DNA from: Bacillus cereus group sp. RP43
GTDB taxonomy: Bacteria; Bacillota; Bacilli; Bacillales; Bacillaceae_G
Assembly: GCF_040459645.1 (NCBI RefSeq)
Contig: NZ_JARVHQ010000001.1
Span: forward strand, 2,604,001 to 2,668,000
Reading direction: 5' to 3'
Length of the DNA stretch: 64,000 nucleotides
Shown: positions 35,863-44,717 of the stretch, in pieces
Layout of the letters: every line of letters starts with the position of its first letter
Numbering within the stretch: position 1 is the first letter of the stretch
The notes under the pieces: model-generated
The model's input: only the letters and a program-made list of their open reading frames with translations
Databases searched by the model: none
What the model was told of the DNA's origin: nothing
Position numbers and translations under genes: made by a program

Positions 35863-36642
35863 TTAAAACACATGAGTAAATTGCAACATTAAAATTAAAA
35901 TACCTAATCCCCATACGTAATACGCGAATACTTTTAAAGAATGACGTTTTAAATATTGAATCATCCATGAAACTGCTATGTAGCCAAAGAACGCTGCTGA
36001 TAATGTTCCGACAATTAATGATGTACTAGAAATAGATTCAGCTTTCCCTTGAAAAACATCTACAAATTGCAAGATGATAGCTCCGACAATAGCCGGTGTT
36101 GATAATAAAAATGAAAAGTACGCCGCTGTTTCACGGTCTAACTTTCTCCATAATGCAGCGACAATTGTCATTCCAGAACGAGAAATTGCTGGAAATATAG
36201 CTACTGCTTGAAATGAACCAATTATGAGTGCATCTTTATATGTAATATCATTCATTTTTTTACGACCGTTCTTTTGTTTATCGGCCATATAAAGAAATAA
36301 ACCTGTCACCAAAAACTCCCAACCTATTGTTATACCTGTTTTTGAAATATCTTCAAAAAAGTCTTTAAATAATAAGCCAATTACAACCGCAGGTATCGTC
36401 CCGACAATAAGTAAAAACATAAGCTTTGAAAATGGATTTTTTATTAAATAAATAAATTCTTTTCTATAATAAATAAACACTGCAAGCAAAGTTCCGATAT
36501 GCAGCATCGTATCTAAAAACAAACCTGCCTCATCTAACTGAAAAATATGCCGCCCTAAATATAGGTGACCTGTACTGCTTATAGGTAAAAACTCTGTCAG
36601 CCCTTGAATAATTCCTAAAATAAAAGCTTCTAGCCAATTCAT
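35863..36642 (-). CDS. uppP: Undecaprenyl-diphosphatase UppP (BacA)
   Basis: A 259-residue polytopic membrane enzyme that dephosphorylates undecaprenyl pyrophosphate, recycling the cell-wall lipid carrier and giving bacitracin tolerance. Both catalytic motifs are present: GLTEFLPISSTGHL and PAISRSGMTIV. Seven to eight helices follow. The frame opens at 36660, but AAAGGAG lies six bases before ATG 36642 (MNWLEAF), so this start is used. B. cereus-group genomes have several UppP paralogues; whether this is the main one cannot be told. Confidence 0.93.
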   Translation of the reverse strand: MNWLEAFILGIIQGLTEFLPISSTGHLYLGRHIFQLDEAGLFLDTMLHIGTLLAVFIYYRKEFIYLIKNPFSKLMFLLIVGTIPAVVIGLLFKDFFEDISKTGITIGWEFLVTGLFLYMADKQKNGRKKMNDITYKDALIIGSFQAVAIFPAISRSGMTIVAALWRKLDRETAAYFSFLLSTPAIVGAIILQFVDVFQGKAESISSTSLIVGTLSAAFFGYIAVSWMIQYLKRHSLKVFAYYVWGLGILILMLQFTHVF

Positions 36643-36798
36643 GATGATCTCCTTTCCCATTTGCTTGTACCAATATATGATGCTTTATTTTTTGTTATGA
36701 AAGAAAATATATTTCTCTTGGGGATTTACTTTAACCTTTATTTAGAAGTTATGGATTGTAATATCTATGGATATATATGTAAAAAAGGAGGGGCTTAT

Positions 36799-37005
36799 AT
36801 GGAGAAACACACAAAATTAGGCAACATATTACTTTGGATTGGACCTGTTCTTGTGTTCTTAGGCTTATGTATGACAAATGTAATTACAGACATACCTTTC
36901 TTTGAAGGAAAGCATAAAACTCTTGGAATTATTATGTTATTTATAGGGGTACTTTGTTTAATTGCTGCTCATTACTTTAAAATACGAAAAAATTCTGCCG
37001 ATTAA
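36799..37005 (+). CDS. Small two-helix membrane protein
   Basis: A 68-residue protein, opening MEKHTKLGNILLWIGPVLVF, with two transmembrane helices (about residues 8-25 and 42-60) separated by an extracellular-type loop VITDIPFFEGKHK. AAAGGAGGGG before ATG 36799 makes this start far better than the open frame extending to 36661. Function unknown. A very short ORF (37035-37082) with its own ribosome binding site follows. Confidence 0.7.
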   Translation: MEKHTKLGNILLWIGPVLVFLGLCMTNVITDIPFFEGKHKTLGIIMLFIGVLCLIAAHYFKIRKNSAD

Positions 37006-37034
37006 ATACTATATTCCCTTATAAGGAGGAACAA

Positions 37035-37082
37035 ATGCGAGGAAAATCATTACGGACAAAAATTACAAAATTATATAAATAA
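37035..37082 (+). CDS. Possible 15-residue basic peptide
   Basis: MRGKSLRTKITKLYK, with an excellent AAGGAGGA six bases before the ATG and a strong terminator starting at the next base after the stop. It is basic and has a hydrophobic/charged pattern of an amphipathic helix. It could be a real micro-protein or a truncated gene. There is no similar case to compare with in this window. Confidence 0.35.
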   Translation: MRGKSLRTKITKLYK

Positions 37083-37114
37083 AAACAATCCTAGTGTATG
37101 TACTAGGATTGTTT
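37083..37114. terminator. Bidirectional terminator
   Basis: Perfect 13-bp stem AAACAATCCTAGT / ACTAGGATTGTTT (37083-37095 with 37102-37114) with a 6-base loop. Confidence 0.9.
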
Positions 37115-37131
37115 CATTTCGCTAATATTGT

Positions 37132-37512
37132 TTATTTATAAAACACTTTATCAACGTTATATTTCGCTTTGTATTCATTAATGATGTAAGTTTCGTAAAT
37201 TTCTCTTTCTGTTGGATCTTCTACGATACATGCATCGATGCGGTATACTTCATCACGATTATTTTTGATTGGTGAAACATTATCTTCAAAATGCTTTTTA
37301 ATACGTTGTCTAATTTTACGAGCTTTACCTACGAAAAGAAGTTCGTCATTAATGTTGTAAAACATAAAAATGCCGCCTTTATCTCTAGGGAACAAGTGGA
37401 AATCGATAAAACCGTTAATTGGAGTAATTAATGGCTCGTCTCCTTTAATAACTTGTTTACGTTCAGTAATTGAAACATCAGCTTCAGGAATATTAATTTT
37501 AATCAAGTTCAT
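37132..37512 (-). CDS. GIY-YIG nuclease-fold protein, UvrC-N-like
   Basis: A 126-residue protein with one GIY-YIG-like domain. GGIFMFYNINDELLFVGKARKIRQRIKKHF corresponds to the GIY ... YIG segment (here the second part reads FVG) followed by the conserved Arg helix of UvrC-type nucleases; EVYRIDACIVEDPTEREIYETYII gives the Glu-containing metal helix. No other domain is fused. GAGG lies six bases before the ATG. DNA-cleaving activity is plausible but the degenerate YIG makes it uncertain. Bidirectional terminator at 37083-37114 ends it. Confidence 0.78.
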   Translation of the reverse strand: MNLIKINIPEADVSITERKQVIKGDEPLITPINGFIDFHLFPRDKGGIFMFYNINDELLFVGKARKIRQRIKKHFEDNVSPIKNNRDEVYRIDACIVEDPTEREIYETYIINEYKAKYNVDKVFYK

Positions 37513-37589
37513 TCACGTCCTCTTTTATTATAAAGATAAATAATAGCATAAGTATGTAAGAAAAGCTATGTTCAGAGACATATTTCATT

Positions 37590-38153
37590 TTATAATTCAA
37601 ATATTATAGGTATATCATGTAAACTTTTTTTCCAAATCATATGATCAATTGATTCGCCCCAATAATCCTTCAGCACATAACTAGGTTTTCCAAACTTTTT
37701 CGTCCATATACTTTGTGCTTTTTTGTATCCACTATCTAAACAGTATTCGGTTACTCCTCTGCTAAGTAATGTAAGATACATTGTATTTAGTAGTAAACTC
37801 CCTATACCTTTTCTTTGATACTCCGGAAGTATAAATACAGTTCCTATTTCATACAAACCCTTAAGTACACCGCCTGTACAACTATTAATTAATGTACTCG
37901 CTGGACCGATTTCAATCGTTCCAATGATTTTATCGTTATTTGTATCTATTGCTAATAAAAAGTAACGACTTTCTCCATTACTATCAAAATCGTTTTTCAA
38001 ATATTGCTTTTTTGAGTTAATTTCATTTTCTATGTCATCTAATAATTGGGATAACCCTTCATTTTTATATGTATTCGTAATAACTATACGGAAAAATAAA
38101 TATAGTTCATCTACATGATTCAAATTCGGTCTTCTAACTGCAACGTTAGTCAT
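37590..38153 (-). CDS. GNAT family N-acetyltransferase
   Basis: A 187-residue GNAT. Acetyl-CoA site region: YEIGTVFILPEYQRKGIGSLLLNTMY, with the later WTKKFGKPSYVLKDYWGES as an extra C-terminal part. The frame reaches a TTG at 38168, but ATG 38153 has TTGGAG nine bases upstream and is preferred. The region before the domain includes LYLFFRIVITNTYKNEG. Substrate unknown. It is followed at short distance by a membrane-protein gene on the same strand, with no terminator. Confidence 0.85.
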   Translation of the reverse strand: MTNVAVRRPNLNHVDELYLFFRIVITNTYKNEGLSQLLDDIENEINSKKQYLKNDFDSNGESRYFLLAIDTNNDKIIGTIEIGPASTLINSCTGGVLKGLYEIGTVFILPEYQRKGIGSLLLNTMYLTLLSRGVTEYCLDSGYKKAQSIWTKKFGKPSYVLKDYWGESIDHMIWKKSLHDIPIIFEL

Positions 38154-38185
38154 GAATGCATTCTCCAATCTTCATTATGCCATTG

Positions 38186-38758
38186 TCAATACAACACTTT
38201 ATATAATCTATTCATCATTATTCTGCAAAAACCTGCATAAATCCAGCAGTATAGAAAGCTCAGTATAAATATTGATAAAATAATTTTTATGTCCATAGTT
38301 GTATGAACAGTAGGACCAAGTACCGGAAAACGGAAAACATCGAGAACGATCATAATCCCTATAAGTAGACAAGTCGCTGAAAAGGAAACAATCCAAATTC
38401 TCCTCTTGAATTTTAAAAAGGCTAGTCCTAAGGCTAGACCTAATAAGCCTGTAGTAAAAGGAAAGACAATTAGTTCACTTGGCTCAATAATAAATAATAG
38501 AAAAATAGTAAGAATATAAGAAAGTATTCCCTCACGAATAGAATAGAAAATAGCAAAAAAAATCGGTAATGTCGAAAATGGACTAATGAGCAAACCTATA
38601 CCAGGAATTAAGTTCCCCGCTGCTTGAAACATGGTGGCTAATGCACTCATCAAAGCTGTAAGTACTAACTTATTCGCAAAGGACAATTTTCTTTTATGAA
38701 CAAAGCTTGTATCATGCTCTATCATCAGTTGATACCAATAACGTACAAACCGATTCAT
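38186..38758 (-). CDS. Polytopic membrane protein, ECF S-component-like
   Basis: A 190-residue membrane protein with five to six helices: residues about 30-48, 55-72, 75-95, 100-118, 122-142 and 155-175. LTALMSALATMFQAAGNLIPGIGLLISPFSTLP resembles the start of ECF-transporter S components or related membrane proteins of Bacillus; the match is only by eye. ATG 38758 has TAGGGGG eight bases upstream and is preferred to 38788. It lies just upstream of the GNAT gene on the same strand. Function unknown. Confidence 0.6.
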   Translation of the reverse strand: MNRFVRYWYQLMIEHDTSFVHKRKLSFANKLVLTALMSALATMFQAAGNLIPGIGLLISPFSTLPIFFAIFYSIREGILSYILTIFLLFIIEPSELIVFPFTTGLLGLALGLAFLKFKRRIWIVSFSATCLLIGIMIVLDVFRFPVLGPTVHTTMDIKIILSIFILSFLYCWIYAGFCRIMMNRLYKVLY

Positions 38759-38945
38759 TAAAATACCCCCTAAAGATACCTCATTCATTACTTTCTATAT
38801 TATTCGTACACATATGGTTTATGAGTTACTTTCTACAAATTAATAGATGCTCATACATTGAAGATTTTTAGGGAGACAAGTTAAGTCGTGCATTTTGGAA
38901 ACAGAATAAATTCCTTATATTTTTAGACTGATAATTTGTATCGTA

Positions 38946-40376
38946 TCAAGGGATAATTTCATAAATAGTACCTTTATTAAAATCAGTTACTTTCATAGAA
39001 CCGTAAACTCCTAAATATAACCTAGTTTGATTTAAGTTTGTTCCTAAACTAACATAATAAGCTGATTGAGCACCAAAATCATAATTGGTTTCAATAACAT
39101 GAAAATTATTACGTTTACCGTCTATACTTGCTCTAGTATAAGCTAACACTCCCTTTACTGGAGATTGAGATTCTTCTTTCTTGGCAAGATCAGTAAACAC
39201 GACACTACCTGATAAATTTTGGATTGTAGTCCCCATATATGGCTGAACTCCTGTAAGTGAAGTTCCTCCAAACTTATCGGCCCTGGAATCTTTATGAAAA
39301 TAACTGATTAGAGGCTGAATACGTCTCACTGACGTTTGAATTGTTTCATTATAATAAGCCATTGTTCTCTCATCCAAAGTAGGATTCTCAGAACAGTGCC
39401 TTATAAAAGAAGTAGGTAATTCTCCTTCCCATCCTCGCCAACCAAAATTAATAAATCCATTTTGATTGGGAGTGAATCTCATTAAATGCGTTTGAACAAG
39501 TTCGGTAACCGGTATGGGTTTATACTGAACAAACGAAAAAATAGACTCTACAATATCCTGCCCGACATTTCCAGCATATTTGATATACTGATTATAAAAC
39601 CTTTGAAATGAAATACCTGTTATATTCCGAACCCCTTTCGCAATTACTATAAGTGTTTCTTGTATAGATAAAGGAAGTTCATTAAAGCGCGTAACTACTG
39701 GAGGGTTATTCATTAATGTATTTTTACTTACATCAATTTCAATTATTTTACCCGCTATTTCTAAATCATCCTGGCTTAAATTAAATGGATCATAACCCGA
39801 TCCACCATCTCCATTTGTAAAAACAAGTTTTCCAGTCTCAGGTGAAAAGTTTAAACCATTGACTCCGTTATGATTAAAAAATGGCCGTTTTATATTAAGT
39901 AACGTTCTTCGTTTTTCAGGTTGACCGTTTGATTGTAAAATCCATTCTTCAATTGTATCAATATGATCATATTGAGTATCTCTATTTATCCACTTTAAGT
40001 TTAAAGTTTTCGGGTCACAAGGATTCGGTTTAAATTGTTCTGCAAGTGCACCTGGTCCTTGAGTCCCAGCCATTGAATAATGAAGATAAAATAAGCCATT
40101 ATGATTAAATTGCGGATGAAACGCTAGTCCTAGCAATCCTCGTTCATCATAACCACTACTAGAAACCCCTTCTTCAGATGTGCCTAATTTTATGATTCGC
40201 GGGCGAATATTTAAAAATGTTTTTATTACATCGTCTCCTATATAAAAAATCTCTCCTAATTGGGTTGCAATAAATAGTCTTTCAGCCGATTCACCTGGAA
40301 GTATGGCTGTTTTTATTACAGTTGGTAAATTTATGTTATGAACGATGGGCCGTAAACTAACCTTAACTTTTGTCAA
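38946..40376 (-). CDS. PQQ-dependent sugar dehydrogenase-like protein (GSDH family)
   Basis: A 476-residue beta-propeller of the glucose/sorbosone dehydrogenase family (PF07995). Visible family segments: ERGLLGLAFHPQFNHNGLFYLHYS, FNHNGVNGLNFSPETGKLVFTNGDGG, GVRNITGISF, FGWRGWEGELP, and the C-terminal VVFTDL, GVLAY, YLGVYGSMKV. A signal peptide is absent (TKVKVSLRPIV start), which is unusual as relatives are extracytoplasmic; this may be a cytosolic or a spore-associated variant. Start is TTG 40376 with AAAGGGG about nine bases upstream. PQQ binding is inferred from the family. No adjacent PQQ synthesis gene. Confidence 0.85.
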   Translation of the reverse strand: MTKVKVSLRPIVHNINLPTVIKTAILPGESAERLFIATQLGEIFYIGDDVIKTFLNIRPRIIKLGTSEEGVSSSGYDERGLLGLAFHPQFNHNGLFYLHYSMAGTQGPGALAEQFKPNPCDPKTLNLKWINRDTQYDHIDTIEEWILQSNGQPEKRRTLLNIKRPFFNHNGVNGLNFSPETGKLVFTNGDGGSGYDPFNLSQDDLEIAGKIIEIDVSKNTLMNNPPVVTRFNELPLSIQETLIVIAKGVRNITGISFQRFYNQYIKYAGNVGQDIVESIFSFVQYKPIPVTELVQTHLMRFTPNQNGFINFGWRGWEGELPTSFIRHCSENPTLDERTMAYYNETIQTSVRRIQPLISYFHKDSRADKFGGTSLTGVQPYMGTTIQNLSGSVVFTDLAKKEESQSPVKGVLAYTRASIDGKRNNFHVIETNYDFGAQSAYYVSLGTNLNQTRLYLGVYGSMKVTDFNKGTIYEIIP

Positions 40377-40473
40377 CTTACTTTACACCCCTTTAATTGC
40401 GTTTTATTAAAAGAGTATGATTAGAACTGTTCGATTAGTATTCAATTAGGGACTAGGGAATTGGAATTGGATA

Positions 40474-42192
40474 CTATTTCTGACCGCGCTGCATTTCCTG
40501 CTTCTCCATATAACTACGCATCCGTCGCATATATTCAGGTGCGTCCATCGGATTCCCTGCGATCATTTCAATTATACAGAGTCTTTTGGCGCTTTCCTTT
40601 TCAGCATGGATTATAGCTTGATCAAGCTCTCCATAGGTCCGGACCGTAACGGTAAACGCGTTACCTCCAAAAGCTTCGGCCAGCTTGGTGTAAGACCATC
40701 GAGGGATTTGGTTGTACTTTTGATCCTCTGTTTTGACATTTAAATATCTCTCGATCGTATAACCACCGTTGTTCAAGACAAAGATTATGGGCTTGCAGCC
40801 GTAATAGAGCATAGAACTGATTTCCTGTACTGTTAGCTGCAGGGCACCGTCACCTGTAAACACCAATACTCGGCGTTCCGGCGCGGCCATAATAGCACCA
40901 AACGCCGAAGGGATTGCGTAACCGATGGACTGCCATCCACCTTGTCCAATATATGTTACATTGCCCGGCAGTCTTACCTCTCCCATTCCATAATAAAACG
41001 TTCCGGTCTCGGCGATTACAATATCCCCATCTTTCAGCATGCGCTGAAAACGTGGATAATAGTCGACCGCCAATAGACGTCCGTCGACATTAGTTGTGAA
41101 TTGCTCATAAGGGAATGCAATTTTCCCTGTCAAACCTTTGCCCTTATAACCCACCTTCTGCACGGCAAGTAGCATGTCGGCTGCAAGAACATTCGGATAT
41201 TCCGCCTCAGCGATTTTAACCATATCTGGTTGAATATTGACAGTTATCAGTGGGTTTAGCTTTGCGGTAAAACTTGCGGTGTTTGTGTCCGCCCATACCA
41301 TGCCAATCGCAATGATACAATCTGCATTCTCCACCGTACTTTGGACTTCAGTACTCCCGAAAGAGCCTAGATACATTCCGATATAATTTGGATGGGTCTC
41401 GTCGAATCCCCCCTTCCCGTACAGCATCGTTACAACAGGCACATTCATTGCATCGGCTAGCTGCCGAGTTGCTGTCTGAAGACCGAAACGCATCGTTTTC
41501 ACATCCACCAGGATAACCGGTCGGTGGGCACGTTTCAAAAGCGGACGGACATGATTCACTGCAGCCTGAAGGGTATTCGGGTTGGATGTTGGACGTGTTG
41601 GTATTGGCTCTGCCCAGACTTTAATTGGCTTGGTCACTAAATCATTAGCCACAACCAGATATACTGGCTTTTTCTTTTCCTTAGCAATGCGAATCGCAGT
41701 CTGAATTTCAATCTTGGCATTTTCCGGCGTAAGCACCGCGGTATATGCCGTAATCTGTTCATACACCTTGCGAAAGACGTCAAAATTTCCATCCATTAAG
41801 GTGTGATGCATCAGCTTATGCTCTTTTTGATCCTTCTCAGGAGGCGAACCCACAATATGTATTATTGGTACATGCTCGCTGTTGGCTCCCGCTATCGCAT
41901 TGCAGGCGCTGAGCTCCCCGACCCCGAAGGTCGTAATAAGAGCCGATATTCCTTTGATTCTTGCATAGCCATCTGCAGCATAACCTGAGTTTAGTTCGTT
42001 TCGTCCTTCTATAAAACGGATGCCGTTATAACACTCCAAAGTATCAAGAAGTGTAAAATTATAGTCCCCTGCGACACCAAAAATTTCGGTAATGCCCTCG
42101 AGTTTCAGGCAATCGAACAAATACTGGCCAACCGTTTTTTGAGCAGGTCCCCTTTGTGAACCAAAGTTGTCCGTATTAATCATGTTGTCCAT
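40474..42192 (-). CDS. Thiamine-dependent 2-keto acid decarboxylase (indolepyruvate/branched-chain type)
   Basis: A 572-residue enzyme of the pyruvate/indolepyruvate decarboxylase family, decarboxylating 2-keto acids to aldehydes. Catalytic Glu66 is in FIEGRNELNSGYAADGYAR, the HH motif (H128, H129) in LMHHTL, and the ThDP motif GDGALQLTVQEISSM runs to VLNNGGYTIE. Start ATG has AAGGAG ten bases upstream. The gene is much richer in G+C than its neighbours: the 60 bases 41881-41940 have 37 G/C, against 17 of 60 in 39961-40020. Its codon use also differs, a sign of horizontal transfer. Likely substrates: aromatic or branched-chain keto acids. Confidence 0.92.
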   Translation of the reverse strand: MDNMINTDNFGSQRGPAQKTVGQYLFDCLKLEGITEIFGVAGDYNFTLLDTLECYNGIRFIEGRNELNSGYAADGYARIKGISALITTFGVGELSACNAIAGANSEHVPIIHIVGSPPEKDQKEHKLMHHTLMDGNFDVFRKVYEQITAYTAVLTPENAKIEIQTAIRIAKEKKKPVYLVVANDLVTKPIKVWAEPIPTRPTSNPNTLQAAVNHVRPLLKRAHRPVILVDVKTMRFGLQTATRQLADAMNVPVVTMLYGKGGFDETHPNYIGMYLGSFGSTEVQSTVENADCIIAIGMVWADTNTASFTAKLNPLITVNIQPDMVKIAEAEYPNVLAADMLLAVQKVGYKGKGLTGKIAFPYEQFTTNVDGRLLAVDYYPRFQRMLKDGDIVIAETGTFYYGMGEVRLPGNVTYIGQGGWQSIGYAIPSAFGAIMAAPERRVLVFTGDGALQLTVQEISSMLYYGCKPIIFVLNNGGYTIERYLNVKTEDQKYNQIPRWSYTKLAEAFGGNAFTVTVRTYGELDQAIIHAEKESAKRLCIIEMIAGNPMDAPEYMRRMRSYMEKQEMQRGQK

Positions 42193-42305
42193 CGCTTGCT
42201 CACTCCTTATCTATTTCTTGGGCTCGTTCTGTTTTATAGTACCCTTTTTGATAATTCCCTTTAATTAAACAGGTTATCCGTTGGGCAACAATTAATGGGG
42301 AAGAA

Positions 42306-42413
42306 ATGCTCCTTATCTTTGGAGAAAGTCATAAAACAAGAGAAGGAGGAGAAACACTAAGACATTACGAGGCTTTGAAAGTATTCGGACTCGAAAATAT
42401 TGCATATCGGTGA
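42306..42413 (+). CDS. Possible 35-codon small ORF or gene remnant
   Basis: The ORF starts MLLIFGESHKTREGGETLRH and continues YEALKVFGLENIAYR. GGGG lies five bases before the ATG, a weak site. The composition is protein-like, and the pieces look like a fragment of a larger gene, but I cannot name it. No terminator of its own. It lies between the decarboxylase gene and a minus-strand remnant. Confidence 0.3.
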   Translation: MLLIFGESHKTREGGETLRHYEALKVFGLENIAYR

Positions 42414-42590
42414 AATCACCTCTGGTCAAAAGAATGTATTAATTAATATTCTAATGCTTTCTTTAACTCTTCTCGATCACTTTTAGCTCACTTTGTTTTA
42501 AGGTGAAAATTTTTGTACAACCATATATTACAACTACATTCTTCGTATTTTATATATCATCAATAAAGAATTCAGAAAACCCATAAATAA

Positions 42591-42619
42591 AAAAACGAGT
42601 GCCGTGAAGAAACGCACTC
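42591..42619 (-). terminator. Terminator of a decayed minus-strand gene
   Basis: On the minus strand, GAGTGC / GCACTC with a 10-base loop is followed by a run of T, directly after the remnant at 42632-42727. Confidence 0.75.
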
Positions 42620-42631
42620 ATTGAAAGGAAT

Positions 42632-42727
42632 TTACCAATCTCGACGATTATCGCGATCACAGTCACGATCATGGTTTCCCTTTAAAATATCCCATTTATC
42701 ATGCTCCTCACTTTGTTTTGCAAAAGT
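42632..42727 (-). pseudogene. 3' end of a decayed gene with intact terminator
   Basis: An open frame without start codon: TFAKQSEEHDKWDILKGNHD followed by RDCDRDNRRDW and a stop. A stop codon precedes it in frame, so only the last 31 codons remain. The His/Asp/Arg-rich tail with one Cys is distinctive, but I do not recognise the family. The intact terminator at 42591-42619 shows that a real transcription unit once ended here. Confidence 0.5.
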
Positions 42728-42765
42728 CTAGCTTACTTTTAAAAACTTTGTAACAGAACCTTAAA

Positions 42766-42817
42766 AATGATAAAAACCCACGAAGAAAATGAATTTTCAC
42801 CGTGGATTTTTATCATT
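42766..42817 (-). terminator. Terminator of the ABC exporter operon
   Basis: A 17-bp stem AATGATAAAAACCCACG / CGTGGATTTTTATCATT (42766-42782 with 42801-42817, one mismatch). T-rich on the minus strand after the second arm. Confidence 0.85.
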
Positions 42818-42842
42818 TAAATGGACTTTCGGGACACCTAAC

Positions 42843-44717
42843 TCAAGAAGCATCCGCACCTTCAAACTGACTATTATAAAGCGAAGCATAGAAACCATCA
42901 GATTTCAATAACTCTTCATGATTACCTTGTTCTACAATATCCCCGTCTTTCATGACAAGAATTAAGTCTGCATCACGGATTGTTGATAATCTGTGAGCGA
43001 TGATAAAGCTTGTTCTGCCTTCCATGAGGTTTTCCATCGCTTTTTGGATGAGTACTTCTGTACGAGTGTCAATGGAGCTTGTTGCTTCGTCGAGTATTAA
43101 TATTTTCGGATCCGCTAGAAGGGCGCGAGCAATTGTTAGTAGTTGCTTTTGTCCTTGGGATACGTTGCTTGCTTCTTCGTTTAGTTCCATTTGATATTTA
43201 TTTGGTAATGTTTTTACGAAGTTGTGAACGTGAGCTGCTTTCGCTGCTTCAATTACTTCTTCGTCTGTAGCATCGAGTCTACCGTAACGGATATTTTCCA
43301 TGATTGGTCCGTTAAATAGCCAAGTGTCTTGCAGTACCATACCAAACATGCTGCGCAGGTCTTCTCGCGTGAAGTCTTTTATATCGTGACCATCTATACA
43401 TATCGCACCGCTGTTTATGTCATAGAAACGCATTAACAGTTTTACGATCGTTGTTTTACCAGCTCCGGTTGGTCCAACGATTGCTACTTTTTGTCCAGGT
43501 TTAATGTTAGATGAGAAATTATTGATGATGATCTTATCTGGATTGTATCCAAATTGAACATCTTGGAAGGTAACTTCTCCTTGAACTTTTTGCAGCTTCA
43601 CTGGATTTTCTGCTTCTGGCACTTCCTCGTCTTCTTCTAAAAATTCGAAGACTCTTTCTGCAGCAGCTGCAGTGGATTGAAGTACGTTCGCGATTTGCGC
43701 TACTTGAGCGATTGGTTGCGTAAAGCTTCTAACATATTGCACAAAGGCTAAAATGTCTCCAACTGCGATGGTTCTCTTTACCGCAAGCCATCCGCCTAAA
43801 ATAGATACAGCGACGTAACCGATATTACCGATAAATGTCATAATCGGCATCATCATTCCAGATAAAAATTGAGATTTCCATGCGGAGTGGTAAAGGGTAT
43901 CATTTACCTCTTCGAATTTTTTTACTTCTTCTTCTTCTTTGTTAAAGGCTTTTACGATATTGTGACCACTATAAATTTCTTCGACCTGACCGTTTACGTG
44001 TCCTAAATATTCTTGCTGGGATTTGAAATATTTTTGTGATCGTTTTACGACTGCCATGATGAGAATCATCGATACTGGCAATATTAAAAGTGCCACTAAT
44101 GTCATTTGCCAACTGATTGATAGCATCATGATGAGTACACCGATGATCGTAATAACAGATGTAATGATTTGCGACATACTTTGGTTTAACGTTTGGCTCA
44201 CCGTATCTACGTCATTTGTAATTCTTGATAATACTTCGCCGTGCGTTGTTTTATCAAAGTAATTCAGTGGCATACGATTAATTTTTTCGTCGATTTCTTT
44301 TCTGAAGTTATAGGATACTTTTTGAGCTACTCCAGAAATAATGTACCCCTGAATAATACCAAACGCAGTGCTCAGTAAATATAATCCAAGGAGTAAAATG
44401 ACAATGTTTCCGATATAGGTAAAGTCAATGGCCGCACCGGGTGCTCCTGATACTTTGCTTACGAGTCCTTCGAAAAGTTTTGTTGTCGCATTTCCTAAAA
44501 TTTTTGGACCAACGATTGTAAAGGCTGCACTACCGATTGCGAAAAGGATAACGACTAAGATTGATAATTTATAGGGCTTCAAGTATTGAAGGAGTTTATT
44601 CATCGTTCCTTTGAAGTTTTTTGCTTTCTCAATCTTTCTCATGCCGCCGCCCATATGACCGCCACCGCCAGGACCAGGACCACCTTGTCTGCTATTTTCT
44701 ATTTTTCTATCACTCAT
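42843..44717 (-). CDS. Heterodimeric ABC exporter subunit with functional NBD (BmrD/LmrD-like)
   Basis: A 624-residue half-transporter: six transmembrane helices then an ATPase domain. Walker A GPTGAGKTT, signature VSQGQKQ (Gln replaces the second Gly of SGGQ), Walker B ILILDEATSSID with catalytic Glu, and H-loop FIIAHRLST. With a full Walker B Glu and His it provides the canonical catalytic residues for one ATP site. A Gly-rich N-terminal tail (GGPGPGGGGHMGGGM) is unusual. It starts within the upstream gene (ATGA overlap), so the pair is translated together. Probably a multidrug exporter; see partner 44714-46960. Confidence 0.92.
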   Translation of the reverse strand: MSDRKIENSRQGGPGPGGGGHMGGGMRKIEKAKNFKGTMNKLLQYLKPYKLSILVVILFAIGSAAFTIVGPKILGNATTKLFEGLVSKVSGAPGAAIDFTYIGNIVILLLGLYLLSTAFGIIQGYIISGVAQKVSYNFRKEIDEKINRMPLNYFDKTTHGEVLSRITNDVDTVSQTLNQSMSQIITSVITIIGVLIMMLSISWQMTLVALLILPVSMILIMAVVKRSQKYFKSQQEYLGHVNGQVEEIYSGHNIVKAFNKEEEEVKKFEEVNDTLYHSAWKSQFLSGMMMPIMTFIGNIGYVAVSILGGWLAVKRTIAVGDILAFVQYVRSFTQPIAQVAQIANVLQSTAAAAERVFEFLEEDEEVPEAENPVKLQKVQGEVTFQDVQFGYNPDKIIINNFSSNIKPGQKVAIVGPTGAGKTTIVKLLMRFYDINSGAICIDGHDIKDFTREDLRSMFGMVLQDTWLFNGPIMENIRYGRLDATDEEVIEAAKAAHVHNFVKTLPNKYQMELNEEASNVSQGQKQLLTIARALLADPKILILDEATSSIDTRTEVLIQKAMENLMEGRTSFIIAHRLSTIRDADLILVMKDGDIVEQGNHEELLKSDGFYASLYNSQFEGADAS

